Assembly: GCF_001954135.1 (NCBI RefSeq)
Contig: NZ_MBEQ01000064.1
Span: forward strand, 1 to 59,495
DNA from: Mycobacterium sp. GA-1841
GTDB taxonomy: Bacteria > Actinomycetota > Actinomycetes > Mycobacteriales > Mycobacteriaceae
DNA: 59,495 bases
Reading direction: 5' to 3'
Made by a program: the position numbers and the translations under genes
Notes under the pieces: generated by a model
Told to the model about the DNA's origin: nothing
The model's input: the letters and a program-made list of their open reading frames with translations, nothing else
The model's database searches: none
Shown here: positions 37,353 through 46,862 of the stretch, in pieces
How positions within the stretch are numbered: the first letter of the stretch is position 1
Layout: the number at the start of each line of letters is the position of its first letter

Positions 37353-37511
37353 GCCTGCAAGCCTAGTCGCATATGCCCCACAACCACCATCTGCCACACG
37401 GGTCACAACACGGTATCGAATGACACTTAGCCATACGAACCGTATTCAACGGGTTATCGCCTAGGGTGGACACTCGTCCAGTTTCGGCACTCATCGAGGA
37501 GTTCTGCACCT

Positions 37512-37826
37512 ATGCCTGTTGTCGTCGTCGCCACCATGAAGGCCAAGCCCGAGTCCGTCGACGCCGTGCGCGAGGCCTGCACCAAGGCCGTCGCAGCCGT
37601 GCACGAGGAGCCGGGATGCCAGCTGTATTCGCTGCACGAGACCGATGGCACCTTCGTGTTCGTCGAGCAATGGGCCGACGCGGACGCCCTCAAGACCCAC
37701 AGCAGCGCACCGGCGATCGGCGCCCTGTTCGGCTCTGTGGGCGAGCTGCTCGACGGCGCCCCCGACATCAAAATGTTGCAGCCGGTGGTCGCCGGTGACC
37801 CGGCCAAGGGCCAGCTGCGTAGCTGA
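37512..37826 (+). CDS. Antibiotic-biosynthesis-monooxygenase-like protein (Rv2749-like)
   Basis: 104-residue ABM-fold protein (dimeric ferredoxin-like barrel), a family including cofactor-free quinol monooxygenases and heme-degrading enzymes. Typical pattern: VVATMKAKPESVDAVREAC, EEPGCQLYSLHE, FVFVEQWADADALKTHSSAPAI. The activity is unknown. A GAGGAG site precedes the ATG at 37512. Its stop codon TGA (37824-37826) shares its last base with the ATG of the first of three repeated minicistrons leading into the SDR gene. Confidence 0.85.
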   Translation: MPVVVVATMKAKPESVDAVREACTKAVAAVHEEPGCQLYSLHETDGTFVFVEQWADADALKTHSSAPAIGALFGSVGELLDGAPDIKMLQPVVAGDPAKGQLRS

Positions 37827-37921
37827 TGAGCGCTTGCGCGAAGAAGAATTGGTATTGATGAGCGCTTGCGCGAAGAAGAATCGGTATTGATGAGCGCTTG
37901 CGCGAAGAAGAATCGGTATTG
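37826..37921 (+). repeat. Three tandem 32-bp repeats forming stop-start-coupled minicistrons
   Basis: Units at 37826-37857, 37858-37889 and 37890-37921 are identical except for one base (TGG versus CGG). Each unit reads as ATG, nine codons and TGA; the A of every TGA is the A of the next ATG (37858, 37890, and finally 37922, the SDR start). The encoded peptides would be [10 protein letters not shown] or [11 protein letters not shown] ribosome leaving the monooxygenase gene could re-initiate four times through this chain. No spacer-repeat structure, so not CRISPR. Expansion by slippage or recombination of an originally single junction is the simplest origin. Whether the peptides are made is unknown. 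Confidence 0.9.
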
Positions 37922-38749
37922 ATGAGCACCATCGCTCCCCTGGCCGGCAAGGTCGCGTTCATCACCGGCGCCGCCCGCGGCCAGGGGCGCGCCGAGGCCC
38001 TGCGCCTGGCCACCGACGGAGCCGACATCATCGCCGTCGACCTGTGCGAGCAGATCGACTCGGTGCCCTATCCGTTGGCCACTCCCGACGACCTGACCGA
38101 GACCGTCACGCTCGTCGAAAAGACGGGTGCGCGCATCGTGGCCGCGCAGGCCGACGTGCGGAACGAAGAGGCCCTGCGGAATGCGCTACAGACCGGGGTG
38201 GAGCGCCTCGGCCGGCTCGACATCGTCGTCGCCAACGCCGGGATCGCCCCGATGCAATCAGGGCCCGACGGCTGGCGCGACGTCATCGACGTGAACCTGA
38301 GCGGCGTTCACCACACCGTGGAAGCGGCCGCCCCGATCATGATCGCTCAGGGCGACGGCGGATCGATCGTGCTGATCAGCTCAGCGGCCGGCCTGATCGG
38401 CATCGGCGGCGGCGATCGCGGTTCGCTGGGCTACACCGCGGCCAAGCACGGAGTGGTCGGGCTGATGCGCGCCTATGCCAACCACCTTGCGCCGCACAGT
38501 ATCCGAGTCAACACGATTCATCCGACCGGGGTGGACACGCCGATGATCAACAACGAGTTCACCCGGTCCTGGCTCAAGCAGGTGGCCGAAGAATCCGACA
38601 CTCCCACCGACATGGGCAATGCCCTGCCCGTGGGCGTACTGGCCGCCGAGGACATCGCCAATGCGGTGGCGTGGCTGGTTTCCGATCAGGCCCGCTATGT
38701 CACCGGGGTGACGCTTCCGGTCGACGCCGGGATCGTGAACAAGCGTTAG
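37922..38749 (+). CDS. Mycofactocin-coupled SDR oxidoreductase (Rv2750-like)
   Basis: 275-residue short-chain dehydrogenase/reductase. NAD motif TGAARGQG, the catalytic Ser of LISSAAG and YTAAKHG (YxxxK). The insertion after the dinucleotide-binding strand ([20 protein letters not shown]) is the signature of the mycofactocin-coupled SDR subfamily, whose NAD is held tightly and recycled by the redox peptide mycofactocin; no mycofactocin synthesis gene is in this window. The start at 37922 overlaps the stop of the last minicistron; a TTG at 37898 is also in frame but lies within the repeat. It overlaps the convergent globin gene by four bases. Confidence 0.88.
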   Translation: MSTIAPLAGKVAFITGAARGQGRAEALRLATDGADIIAVDLCEQIDSVPYPLATPDDLTETVTLVEKTGARIVAAQADVRNEEALRNALQTGVERLGRLDIVVANAGIAPMQSGPDGWRDVIDVNLSGVHHTVEAAAPIMIAQGDGGSIVLISSAAGLIGIGGGDRGSLGYTAAKHGVVGLMRAYANHLAPHSIRVNTIHPTGVDTPMINNEFTRSWLKQVAEESDTPTDMGNALPVGVLAAEDIANAVAWLVSDQARYVTGVTLPVDAGIVNKR

Positions 38750-39153
38750 CAGGCGACCAGAGCGTCCAGCTCGGCGGCGTCGACGCCGGCCAACCGGCGG
38801 TGCATCGCCTTCGCGATACGTCCGGCTTGGAGTTTGGCCCGCTCGGCGTGCGGGCCCTGGTAGAGCTCGTCGACGGTCTCCGTCCACAACGTCAGCCACC
38901 GCACGAAATGCCTGGCCGACAAGGGATGGCGGCCGTGCAGATCACGGTGGACGGTGAGCGCGCTGCCGTGATAGAGCCCGGCACGAAACAGCACGGTCTC
39001 CCAGAAATCGCACATGACCGGCAGGTGGGAGCGCAGCCCTTTGGCCCGCAATTCGGCAAACGGCTCGGCAAGCACCGGGTCCGACAGCGCCTTGCCGTAG
39101 AAGCGCCACAACAGCAACTCGACGTCGTCTCGGCCTGTCAGGTCCTCAGCCAT
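38746..39153 (-). CDS. Group III truncated hemoglobin
   Basis: 135-residue globin with the short 2-on-2 fold. The start [21 protein letters not shown], the B/E-region [15 protein letters not shown] and the proximal-His segment [20 protein letters not shown] (His before FVRW) fit group III truncated hemoglobins, whose ligand chemistry with O2 or NO is known but physiological role is not. Classical groups in mycobacteria are glbN and glbO; this is neither. Divergent from the HTH regulator, with a large dyad in the 73-base gap between them. Confidence 0.8.
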   Translation of the reverse strand: MAEDLTGRDDVELLLWRFYGKALSDPVLAEPFAELRAKGLRSHLPVMCDFWETVLFRAGLYHGSALTVHRDLHGRHPLSARHFVRWLTLWTETVDELYQGPHAERAKLQAGRIAKAMHRRLAGVDAAELDALVAC

Positions 39154-39191
39154 CGGAGGAAACCCTCTCTGGGTCGGTTGCGCGCCGCCCT

Positions 39192-39220
39192 AGTTTCTAC
39201 AACATTTTCTTGTATAAACT
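39192..39220. promoter_or_regulatory. 29-bp dyad operator covering a leaderless promoter
   Basis: AGTTT-c-TACAA-seven bases-TTGTA-t-AAACT: perfect arms at 39192-39196/39216-39220 and 39198-39202/39210-39214. The right arm contains TAAACT (39215-39220), a -10-like hexamer six bases before the regulator's ATG at 39227. The dyad thus spans the -35 to -10 region. It is the only such AT-rich dyad nearby and is the best candidate for the binding site of the regulator itself, controlling also the divergent globin. Confidence 0.65.
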
Positions 39221-39226
39221 GTAGCC

Positions 39227-39877
39227 ATGATCGCTGCGATCGGGAAGCGCCGTGTGGATGTTCTCCGCACGTTGAAAGCGTCCGAGAACCCGATGACCAT
39301 CGCACAGATAGCCACCGAACTTGCAGTTCACGCCAACACCATCCGGTTTCACCTCGAGCATCTCGAAGCCGCCGGACAGGTGGAACGTGTCGAACCTCAC
39401 CACCGCACCCCGGGCCGGCCCGCGCAGCTGTATCAAGCGGTGCGCCGCATGGATCCGGCCGGACCGACGCGCTACCGATTGCTCGCCGAAATCCTGGCCA
39501 ACGGGTTGGCAGTCGATGATGATCCCGCCGCCAAGGCCCGCGAGATGGGTCGCGCGTGGGGACGCTCGATGCAGAAGCCGGCGGACAACTCCCCCGTCGA
39601 GGCGTTGGTGCAGTTGCTCGACGACACGGGTTTCGCCCCCGAACCACCCGCGGACGGCCGACTCAACCTGCGCCACTGCCCATTTCTCGATCTCGCCCGG
39701 ACCCGGGCCGCGGTGGTGTGCCCGATCCACCTCGGCCTCATGCAGGGTGCGCTGGAAAGCTGGCAGGCACCCGTCGCAGTAGAGCGGCTCGACGCATTCG
39801 TCGAGCCGGATCTGTGTGTGGCCCATCTGGGGCCGAAAGTCGGTCCGAAAGTCGGCCTGAAAGGAAACATGTCATGA
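39227..39877 (+). CDS. HTH regulator with C-terminal cysteines (SufR/ArsR-like)
   Basis: 216-residue regulator. The N-terminal winged helix (about 8-75) reads VLRTLKASENPMTIAQIATELAVHANTIRFHLEHLEAAGQV, like ArsR/DeoR-type regulators. The C-terminal half has conserved-looking cysteines in LRHCPFLDLA, VVCPIHLGLM and DLCVAHL, a layout reminiscent of iron-sulfur regulators such as SufR; a cofactor is inferred, not shown. The tail has a 12-bp repeat giving GPKVGPKVGLKG (39831-39866). Predicted leaderless. It shares ATGA with the following membrane-protein gene. Confidence 0.75.
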   Translation: MIAAIGKRRVDVLRTLKASENPMTIAQIATELAVHANTIRFHLEHLEAAGQVERVEPHHRTPGRPAQLYQAVRRMDPAGPTRYRLLAEILANGLAVDDDPAAKAREMGRAWGRSMQKPADNSPVEALVQLLDDTGFAPEPPADGRLNLRHCPFLDLARTRAAVVCPIHLGLMQGALESWQAPVAVERLDAFVEPDLCVAHLGPKVGPKVGLKGNMS

Positions 39878-40311
39878 ACGCCGGTGTGGCTGTCGCAGTC
39901 GCTGTCGCCTTCTGCTGGCTGGGGATGGTATCGGCAATCTCGTTCATCGAGGCACCGCTGAAGTTTCAGGCACCCGGGGTGACGCTGCAGATCGGGCTTG
40001 GCATCGGGCGCAGGGTTTTTCGCGCACTCAATTCCGTGGAGACCGTCTTCGCCGTCGTCATCATCGTGGTGTTCGCGCTCGACCGGCCATCAGCGGCAGT
40101 GATCACAGCTTTCGCAGTTGCGATCGTGGCTCTGGCGGTGCAACTGGTCGCGGTGCGCCCCAAGCTGATCCAGCGTTCGAATGCCGTGCTGGCCGTCGCC
40201 CCCGGAGAGGAAGCCGAGGGGCGGTCGCAGGCCCACTATGTCTACGTGGCGTTCGAGCTCGTCAAGGTCGTCGCACTGCTGACCGGCGGCATCCTGCTAT
40301 TTGTCGGATGA
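39874..40311 (+). CDS. Four-helix membrane protein
   Basis: 145 residues with four membrane helices (about 3-25, 50-72, 76-98, 123-143). The conserved-looking loop FIEAPLKFQAPGVTLQIGLGIGRRVF suggests a defined family that I cannot name. Its ATG overlaps the regulator's stop (ATGA at 39874-39877) and follows AAGGAAA, so the two are co-translated. Together with the divergent globin this forms a small regulated module. It overlaps the end of the convergent gene by 15 bases. Confidence 0.75.
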   Translation: MNAGVAVAVAVAFCWLGMVSAISFIEAPLKFQAPGVTLQIGLGIGRRVFRALNSVETVFAVVIIVVFALDRPSAAVITAFAVAIVALAVQLVAVRPKLIQRSNAVLAVAPGEEAEGRSQAHYVYVAFELVKVVALLTGGILLFVG

Positions 40312-40971
40312 CTCCAGGCTCGGCGTAACGACCTTCACCACAACACCATTCGCATACGGCCGGTGCGGGTCACGCGGATTCGCCTCGGGCAGGATCAAAC
40401 GCCACCCCCGGTAGGGGTCCGTGTCGTGGGCTACGAGGAACCCGCCGTGGGCGCCCGGGCCTGCGAGTTCGTCGGCACTGCGAATCTGCCCATTGGCGAA
40501 CAGGTCTGCGGCGGGTGTGCGTGCTACGGGATCCGCCGCCCACCGCCCGAGCCAGGAGATGATCGAATCATGCACGTAAGCCGCCTGGGCATCAGACAAT
40601 CGGGCGTCGATCAACAACGCGGCCTTGGCATCCGGCAAACCGGCGGGATAGACGTCGCACAGTATTCCGCCGCGCATCACCCGATCGTAGAAACGCCGCA
40701 TCAGCCCCGGCAGCACGACCTTGGTCGCGCCGAACAAGAATACGAACCACCCGGCCACCAGCACCGTGACGACAACCATGTTCTGGTGACCACTGGTGAG
40801 CAGGGCGTAGGCCACCACACCCAACAGGTAGAGCGCCCCGATCGCCATCATCGTCACAAACGCACGGATCGTGTCCGGGTACACCACAGCGCGTTTCACT
40901 TCGTCGGCCGAATTCAACGGGGGAATCGGACGGCGTCGCTCGAATGGCACCTGCGGTGCGGGGCGGCTCAT
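40297..40971 (-). CDS. Two-helix membrane protein of unknown function
   Basis: 224 residues. The first 35 are Pro/Arg-rich and cytoplasmic; two membrane helices follow at about 38-60 and 66-88 (VVVTVLVAGWFVFLFGATKV); a soluble C-terminal domain from about 95 contains VYPAGLPDAKAALLIDARLS and a Pro-rich end. No catalytic motif recognised. It is upstream of rnj by 47 bases in antisense orientation terms of function: both read on the minus strand with this gene downstream of rnj. Confidence 0.65.
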   Translation of the reverse strand: MSRPAPQVPFERRRPIPPLNSADEVKRAVVYPDTIRAFVTMMAIGALYLLGVVAYALLTSGHQNMVVVTVLVAGWFVFLFGATKVVLPGLMRRFYDRVMRGGILCDVYPAGLPDAKAALLIDARLSDAQAAYVHDSIISWLGRWAADPVARTPAADLFANGQIRSADELAGPGAHGGFLVAHDTDPYRGWRLILPEANPRDPHRPYANGVVVKVVTPSLESSDK

Positions 40972-41018
40972 CGACCCAATCTAACCGGCCGGGCGAGCCG
41001 GTCGGTGCACCAATTCGG

Positions 41019-42694
41019 CTAGATCTCGATGACCGTCGGGACGATCATCGGCTGGCGCCGATAGGTTTCACCCACCCACTTGCCCACAGTGCGCCGCACT
41101 GCCTGCGCGATGCGGGTCGGGTCGGTGATGTTGTCGGCGGCAAGGCTTTCCAGCTCCCGCTCGACGTTGCGGGCCACCGGTTCCAGCGCCTTGGGATCCT
41201 CGGAGAAACCGCGGGAATGCAGGTGTGCCGGCCCGGCGGGTTTGCCGGTGTCGCGATGCACGACGACCGTGACCGCCACGAAACCCGATGACAGGATGAG
41301 GCGTTCACCCAGCGTCGCGTCACCCACATCGCCGGTGATCAACCCGTCGACGAACATCTTGCCGACAGTCACGGCACCGGCAATCGACGCTCGACCGGCC
41401 ACCAAATCGACGCTCACCCCGTTCTCGGCGAGCACGATGTTCTCCGGAGGTACTCCGGTACTGGCGGCCAGCGCCGCATTCGCCCGCATGTGCCGCCAGG
41501 TGCCGTGCACCGGCATCACATTGCGGGGCCGAACCCCGTTGTAGAGGAACAGCAACTCCCCCGCGTAGGCATGTCCGGAAACATGCACGCGCGCTTGAGC
41601 ATTCGTGACCACCCGGGCGCCGATCTTGGCCAGGGCATCGATCACGCCGTAGACCGCTTCCTCATTGCCCGGGATCAGCGACGAGGACAGGATGATCAGA
41701 TCGCCTGCCGTCAGCGTGATACTGCGGTGCTCACCCCGTGACATCCGCGACAACGCGGCCATCGGCTCCCCCTGGGTGCCAGTGGTGATCAGCACGACCT
41801 TGTCGGCCGGCATCATCTCGGCCGCCCCGATATCGAGGATGTCGGCGTCGGCCACCCGCAGGTAGCCCAACTCGCGCGCGATACCCATGTTGCGCACCAT
41901 CGAGCGTCCGACGAACGAGACCCGCCGACCCAGCGCCACCGCCGCATCGATGATCTGTTGCACGCGGTCGACATTCGAGGCGAAGCAGGCCACGATCACC
42001 CGGCCTTCGGCACCGCGGATCAGCCGATGCAGCGTCGGGCCGACTTCACTCTCGGACGGGCTGACGCCCGGGTGTTCGGAGTTCGTCGAGTCGCACAGGA
42101 ACAGGTCCACCCCGGCGTCACCGAGCCGCGACATGCCCGGCAGGTCGGTCGGGCGTCCGTCGAGCGGCAACTGGTCGAGTTTGATGTCGCCGGTGTGCAA
42201 CACTGTGCCGGCTCCGGTGTGGATCGCCACCGCCAGACATCCGGGAATGGAGTGGTTGACCGCGAAATACTCGCACTCGAAGACGCCATGACGGCTGCTC
42301 TGTCGCTCGGCGACCTCGACGAACACCGGCTTGATGCGGTGCTCGCGGCACTTCTCCCGGATCAGGGCGATGGTGAATTTCGAACCCACCACCGGGATGT
42401 CGGGACGCAGCTTGAGCAGGAACGGAATTGCCCCGATGTGGTCCTCGTGGGCGTGGGTGACGACGAGCGCCTCGACATCATCGAGCCGGTCTTCCACATG
42501 GCGCAGATCGGGCAGGATCAGATCCACCCCGGGCTCGTCGTGGCTGGGGAACAGCACCCCACAGTCCACGATCAACAGCCGGCCCAGGTGCTCGAACACC
42601 GTCATGTTGCGGCCGATTTCGCTGATTCCGCCCAGCGCGGTAACTCGCAGACCGCCGGGGGCCAAGGGCTTGGGAGGCGCGAGTTCGGTGCTCA

Positions 42695-42695
<1 letters not shown>
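41019..42695 (-). CDS. rnj: Ribonuclease J
   Basis: 558-residue metallo-beta-lactamase/beta-CASP ribonuclease with endo- and 5'-exonuclease activity in RNA decay and rRNA processing. Zinc motif VTHAHEDHIGA, the NHSIPGCLA and HTGDIKLD motifs, the beta-CASP FASNVDRVQQ and the late HVSGHA. The C-terminal domain (about 450-558) mediates dimerisation. It starts with a GTG at 42695 that shares one base with the dapA stop, so the two are translationally coupled. Confidence 0.95.
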
Positions 42696-43606
<911 letters not shown>

Positions 43607-43655
43607 TTACCCCGGCCGATTCGGTCCTCCGTCGCCGTCCTGACCGGCGGCTCCG

Positions 43656-44420
43656 TCACGCCTCCGTCGCCAAAGGCGACGTTGCCACCTCGCTGCCGTC
43701 CGCCATCGTCGAAATCTCGAAATCGGAGAACACCGCCGGGGCCGCGTCGAGGAGCTCCCGCAGACACGCGATGGCCAGCCGACGGATCTCCACGTCGGCA
43801 TGTTCACTGGCCCGCATCGCGATGAAGTGGCGCCACGCACGGTAGTTCCCGGTGACCACGATGCGCGTTTCGGTGGCGTTGGGCAGCACCGCCCGCGCGG
43901 CCTGACGGGCCTGCTTGCGCCGCAGCACAGCAGAGCTTCCGCCGGACTGATCGCCCATGAATTTGGCTTCCAGCCGCGTCAACAGTTCGGCGTAGGTCGC
44001 CCGGCTGGCGTCAGCTGCTGTGGTGAAGATCTCGACCAGCTCCGGGTCGTCCTCGAATCCCGGCGGGACCACCACCTCGGCGTCGTTCTCGGGCACGTAA
44101 CGCTGTGAGAGCTGCGAGTAGGAGAAGTGCCGGTGCCGGATGAGCTCGTGGGTGGCCGACCGGGAGATGCCGGTGATGTAGAAGGACACCGAGGCATGTT
44201 CGAGCACCGAGAAGTGCCCGACATCGATGATGTGGCGGATGTAGCCGGCATTGGTTGCCGTCTTCGGGTTGGGCTTCGACCAACTTTGGTAGCACGCACG
44301 GCCGGCGAACTCGGTGAGCGCGGGGCCGCCCTCGGCATCGGTGCTCCACGGCACATCCGGAGGGGCCACAAATTCCGTCTTGGCGATCAGCTGCACGCGC
44401 AGCGGCGCGATCTCGGCCAC
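43656..44420 (-). CDS. thyX: FAD-dependent thymidylate synthase ThyX
   Basis: 254-residue flavin-dependent thymidylate synthase, methylating dUMP with methylene-THF and NADPH. The signature RHRx7S is [11 protein letters not shown]; the substrate/flavin segments [15 protein letters not shown] and [19 protein letters not shown] are present. ATG at 44420. The genome also carries thyA at 51863-52663, the usual mycobacterial redundancy. Confidence 0.96.
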   Translation of the reverse strand: MAEIAPLRVQLIAKTEFVAPPDVPWSTDAEGGPALTEFAGRACYQSWSKPNPKTATNAGYIRHIIDVGHFSVLEHASVSFYITGISRSATHELIRHRHFSYSQLSQRYVPENDAEVVVPPGFEDDPELVEIFTTAADASRATYAELLTRLEAKFMGDQSGGSSAVLRRKQARQAARAVLPNATETRIVVTGNYRAWRHFIAMRASEHADVEIRRLAIACLRELLDAAPAVFSDFEISTMADGSEVATSPLATEA

Positions 44421-44558
44421 GGCCTCACCTTACTGTTGGTGCCCCGCGTGCTGAGCAGCGCGCCGGTTTCCACCGCACGGCTGTTACCCGGCCACGGCGA
44501 CAGCCCTCTGGTCGGAATCGGCGCCGGTTTGGTCACGGGCGTCGACGCCCAGCGCTCC

Positions 44559-44624
44559 TACAATCGGCTGATGCCCGGCCGCCTCTGGTTCGCCCGCCTT
44601 CGATCCGGCTGCGGATTGTGTTGA
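44559..44624 (+). CDS. Candidate leaderless 17-codon upstream ORF
   Basis: A near-consensus -10 TACAAT (44559-44564) lies six bases before the ATG at 44571, which opens MPGRLWFARLRSGCGLC and stops at 44624. The permease start GTG (44618-44620) is inside the last codons in another frame, so the small ORF and permease overlap by seven bases. The coordinates given include the -10; coding is 44571-44624. Leaderless translated small ORFs are common in mycobacteria. The Arg/Cys content might sense amino-acid supply; that is speculation. Confidence 0.4.
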   Translation, partial: YNRLMPGRLWFARLRSGCGLC

Positions 44625-45487
44625 TCGGTGTGGCCGCGGCGGTGCTGGCCTGCGTCGGCTATGGCACCGCATCGGTCCTTCAGTCTTATGCCGCAGGCCA
44701 TTCCGTGGCCGGCGGCGGTGACATTGCCGACGCCCGCCCCACCGTACGGTCGACGTTCACCGCGATGCTGGCGCCGATCTTCATTCTCGGCGTGGTGCTC
44801 GACCTTCTGGGCTTCGTCGGCAGCCTGGTCTCGGCCCGGTTGATTCCCCTGTTCCTGTCGCAGACGATCATCAGCGCCAATCTGGTCATCACAGCTGTGT
44901 TGAGCGTCTTCGTGCTCCAGGTGCGGCTGCACCGGCGGGACTGGGTCGCGATCGTGACCGTCCTTGTCGCGCTGTGTGTGTTGGGGGCGACGGCCGGGCC
45001 GCTCGGTGATCGTGATCCCGGAGCGGTCATGCACTGGGGCGTCCTGGCGGTGTCGGCGATCATCCTGGGTCTGGGTGCCGGCTCGGTCCGGCTGCTCGGC
45101 CGCAAAGCCGCGGTGCCCGCCGGCCTGACCGCCGGGGTGCTCTACGGCGCGATGGCCGTCGCGGTCCGGGTCGTCGATGGCCTTGAGCCACTGAATCTCA
45201 GGGTGCTCATCACCGATCCCGCGCTATGGGCTGTCCTGGTTGCCGGCCTCGGCGGTTTCTACCTGTTCACCGTGGCGCTGCAAGTCGGCTCGGTCAACGG
45301 CGTCGCAGCGGCGTTGGTGGCCGGCGAAACCGTGGTGCCCGGCATCGTCGGCGTGGTCGTGCTGGGCGACATGTCGCGTCCGGGGTACGGCTGGTTGGTG
45401 GTGATCGCCTTCATCGCGGCCGTCGCCGGCGCCGTAGTGGTCGCCGTCTCCAGCGCTGCCGAGTACGAACGGGCAGCGAGTTCCTAG
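44618..45487 (+). CDS. DMT/EamA-like permease
   Basis: 289-residue membrane protein with about nine to ten helices in two similar halves, matching the drug/metabolite transporter superfamily. Examples are YGTASVLQSYAAG in helix 1 and the repeated GLVS/VNGVAAALVAGETVVP segments. Substrate unknown. The start is a GTG at 44618, first in the open frame, with no clear ribosome site; translation may depend on the overlapping upstream ORF. The 210-base gap after it (45488-45697) has no supportable gene. Confidence 0.75.
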   Translation: MLIGVAAAVLACVGYGTASVLQSYAAGHSVAGGGDIADARPTVRSTFTAMLAPIFILGVVLDLLGFVGSLVSARLIPLFLSQTIISANLVITAVLSVFVLQVRLHRRDWVAIVTVLVALCVLGATAGPLGDRDPGAVMHWGVLAVSAIILGLGAGSVRLLGRKAAVPAGLTAGVLYGAMAVAVRVVDGLEPLNLRVLITDPALWAVLVAGLGGFYLFTVALQVGSVNGVAAALVAGETVVPGIVGVVVLGDMSRPGYGWLVVIAFIAAVAGAVVVAVSSAAEYERAASS

Positions 45488-45697
45488 CCCCATACTGCCG
45501 ACGTGCGCCGGTTTCCACACCATGGTCGTGGTTCGGCGTGTGCAACAGCCCCACGGTAGGAATCGGCCGCTGAGCCGTGCTTCCTCTGCTGTCCCCCGAT
45601 CGGCGGACGTCGGTTCGGCCGGAACATCGCCCGATCAGACGACAGACGCCGGATATCCATTCGAGCACGATTGACCCACGGATAAAGGAGGTACCAA

Positions 45698-45979
45698 ATG
45701 ACCTACCACGTCATGGATCTGGTGTGCGAGCGCGCCAACGAGCGGGACTGGGAACTGATCTTCGACAGCGGCCCGAACACCGATCAACGCACCATCGTGT
45801 GGGAACACATGAGCCCGGACGAAACCGGGCAGCCAGTCGAGCTGGAGATCACGTTCAACGTCGACGGCCGGGTGGTGCAGACCGAGAAGCGGCAGGGCGG
45901 CAGGTGGTGCCAGCGCACGACGCCCACCTCCGATTACGCCTCGACGGAGGTCCATCTCGAGACCCTCAGCATGATCTGA
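45698..45979 (+). CDS. Small conserved protein of unknown function
   Basis: 93 residues, no signal or membrane segment, Glu/Asp-rich, with alternating strand-like segments (YHVMDLVCERA, ELIFDSG, VELEITFNVDGRVVQTEKR). One Cys near the start and one in RWCQR. Family not recognised. A near-perfect AAAGGAGGT ribosome site ends seven bases before the ATG, which strongly supports expression. It converges with the GntR gene 13 bases downstream. Confidence 0.7.
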   Translation: MTYHVMDLVCERANERDWELIFDSGPNTDQRTIVWEHMSPDETGQPVELEITFNVDGRVVQTEKRQGGRWCQRTTPTSDYASTEVHLETLSMI

Positions 45980-45992
45980 GCCGGGGCCCGCC

Positions 45993-46781
45993 TCAGTCGA
46001 CGAGTACGCCGGCACGACGCATCGCGGCCGAGATGTGTTCGAAGTCGATCGCCAGATGTGCACGGGCCAACGCTTCGGCGTCGTCGCCCCGGCGTCCGGC
46101 GATGGCGTCGATGAGCAGTTCGTGCTCGCGCAGCGCCCGCAACTCCATCTCGCGCATCGTCGCCGGCTCCCCCCACAGGTGCGCCGGTGCGGCAATGCTG
46201 ACGGACGCCTCCAGCTCCAGCAGCATCTGTTTGAGCACGGAGTTGTGGGCCGCGTCCATGATCGCCAGGTGCAGAGCGCTGTCGGCTTGTTGTGCCGCCA
46301 GGCCGCTCTCGGCGGATCGGAACGTCTCGAGCCGTTCCCGCAGCGCCGCGAGGTCGCGATCGGTGCGGGCCTCGGCCGCCGCCCGGCACACCGCACCGTG
46401 GATCCGGCCGATGGCATCGCAACGCTCGCGCAGTTCGTCGAGACGGATGGTCAACGTGCGCCCGACCGCGGCGGTCGATGATTCGGGCCACTGCTGCAGC
46501 ACGTAGGTGCCGCCGCTGCGGCCGCTGCGACGGGTTTCCACCAAGCCGAGGTCGACCAGTCTGGCCAGTGCGGCCCGCACGGTCATCCGGCCCACCCGCA
46601 GCGACGCGGCCAGTTCCCGTTCGGCCGGCAGGCGAGAGCCAGGCAGGTATTCGCCGATCGCCACGGCGGTGACCAGTCGATCGGTGATCTCGTCCACTCG
46701 CGACGAGGGTTCGAGCTCGCGCTCCAGCAGCCCGGGTGCCACGCCCGCGGGAGCGGTCGGCTGCGGTTCGGCTGTCCCCAT
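45993..46781 (-). CDS. GntR/FadR-family transcriptional regulator
   Basis: 262-residue regulator: GntR winged helix (about 28-95, GEYLPGSRLPAERELAASLRVGRMTVRAALARLVDLGLV) and an all-helical FCD ligand domain (about 105-255) with likely metal/ligand histidines (ALHLAIMDAAHN and AHLAIDFEH). A GTG at 46787 is in frame, but the ATG at 46781 has TACTGT six bases upstream on the minus strand, so a leaderless start there is preferred. It is divergent from the peptidase and permease genes and is their likely local regulator. Confidence 0.87.
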   Translation of the reverse strand: MGTAEPQPTAPAGVAPGLLERELEPSSRVDEITDRLVTAVAIGEYLPGSRLPAERELAASLRVGRMTVRAALARLVDLGLVETRRSGRSGGTYVLQQWPESSTAAVGRTLTIRLDELRERCDAIGRIHGAVCRAAAEARTDRDLAALRERLETFRSAESGLAAQQADSALHLAIMDAAHNSVLKQMLLELEASVSIAAPAHLWGEPATMREMELRALREHELLIDAIAGRRGDDAEALARAHLAIDFEHISAAMRRAGVLVD

Positions 46782-46820
46782 GGACACACAGTATCGACGT
46801 CTTCCGTTAAAACCTGATTA

Positions 46821-46841
46821 ATGGTCTTGCTGCGAGACCAT
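46821..46841. promoter_or_regulatory. Inverted-repeat operator between GntR regulator and peptidase
   Basis: ATGGTCT (46821-46827) and AGACCAT (46835-46841), perfect 7-bp arms around a 7-base spacer. The TGGTC...GACCA core resembles FadR-type GntR sites (TGGTnnnACCA) with wider spacing. Its place between the divergent start codons makes it the best candidate site for the adjacent regulator. Confidence 0.6.
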
Positions 46842-46862
46842 TCATGGTTCATGCTGTCCGCC

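Noticed and set aside
37826..37921. CRISPR array
   Set aside because: The three 32-bp units are directly adjacent with no spacers and no cas genes nearby.
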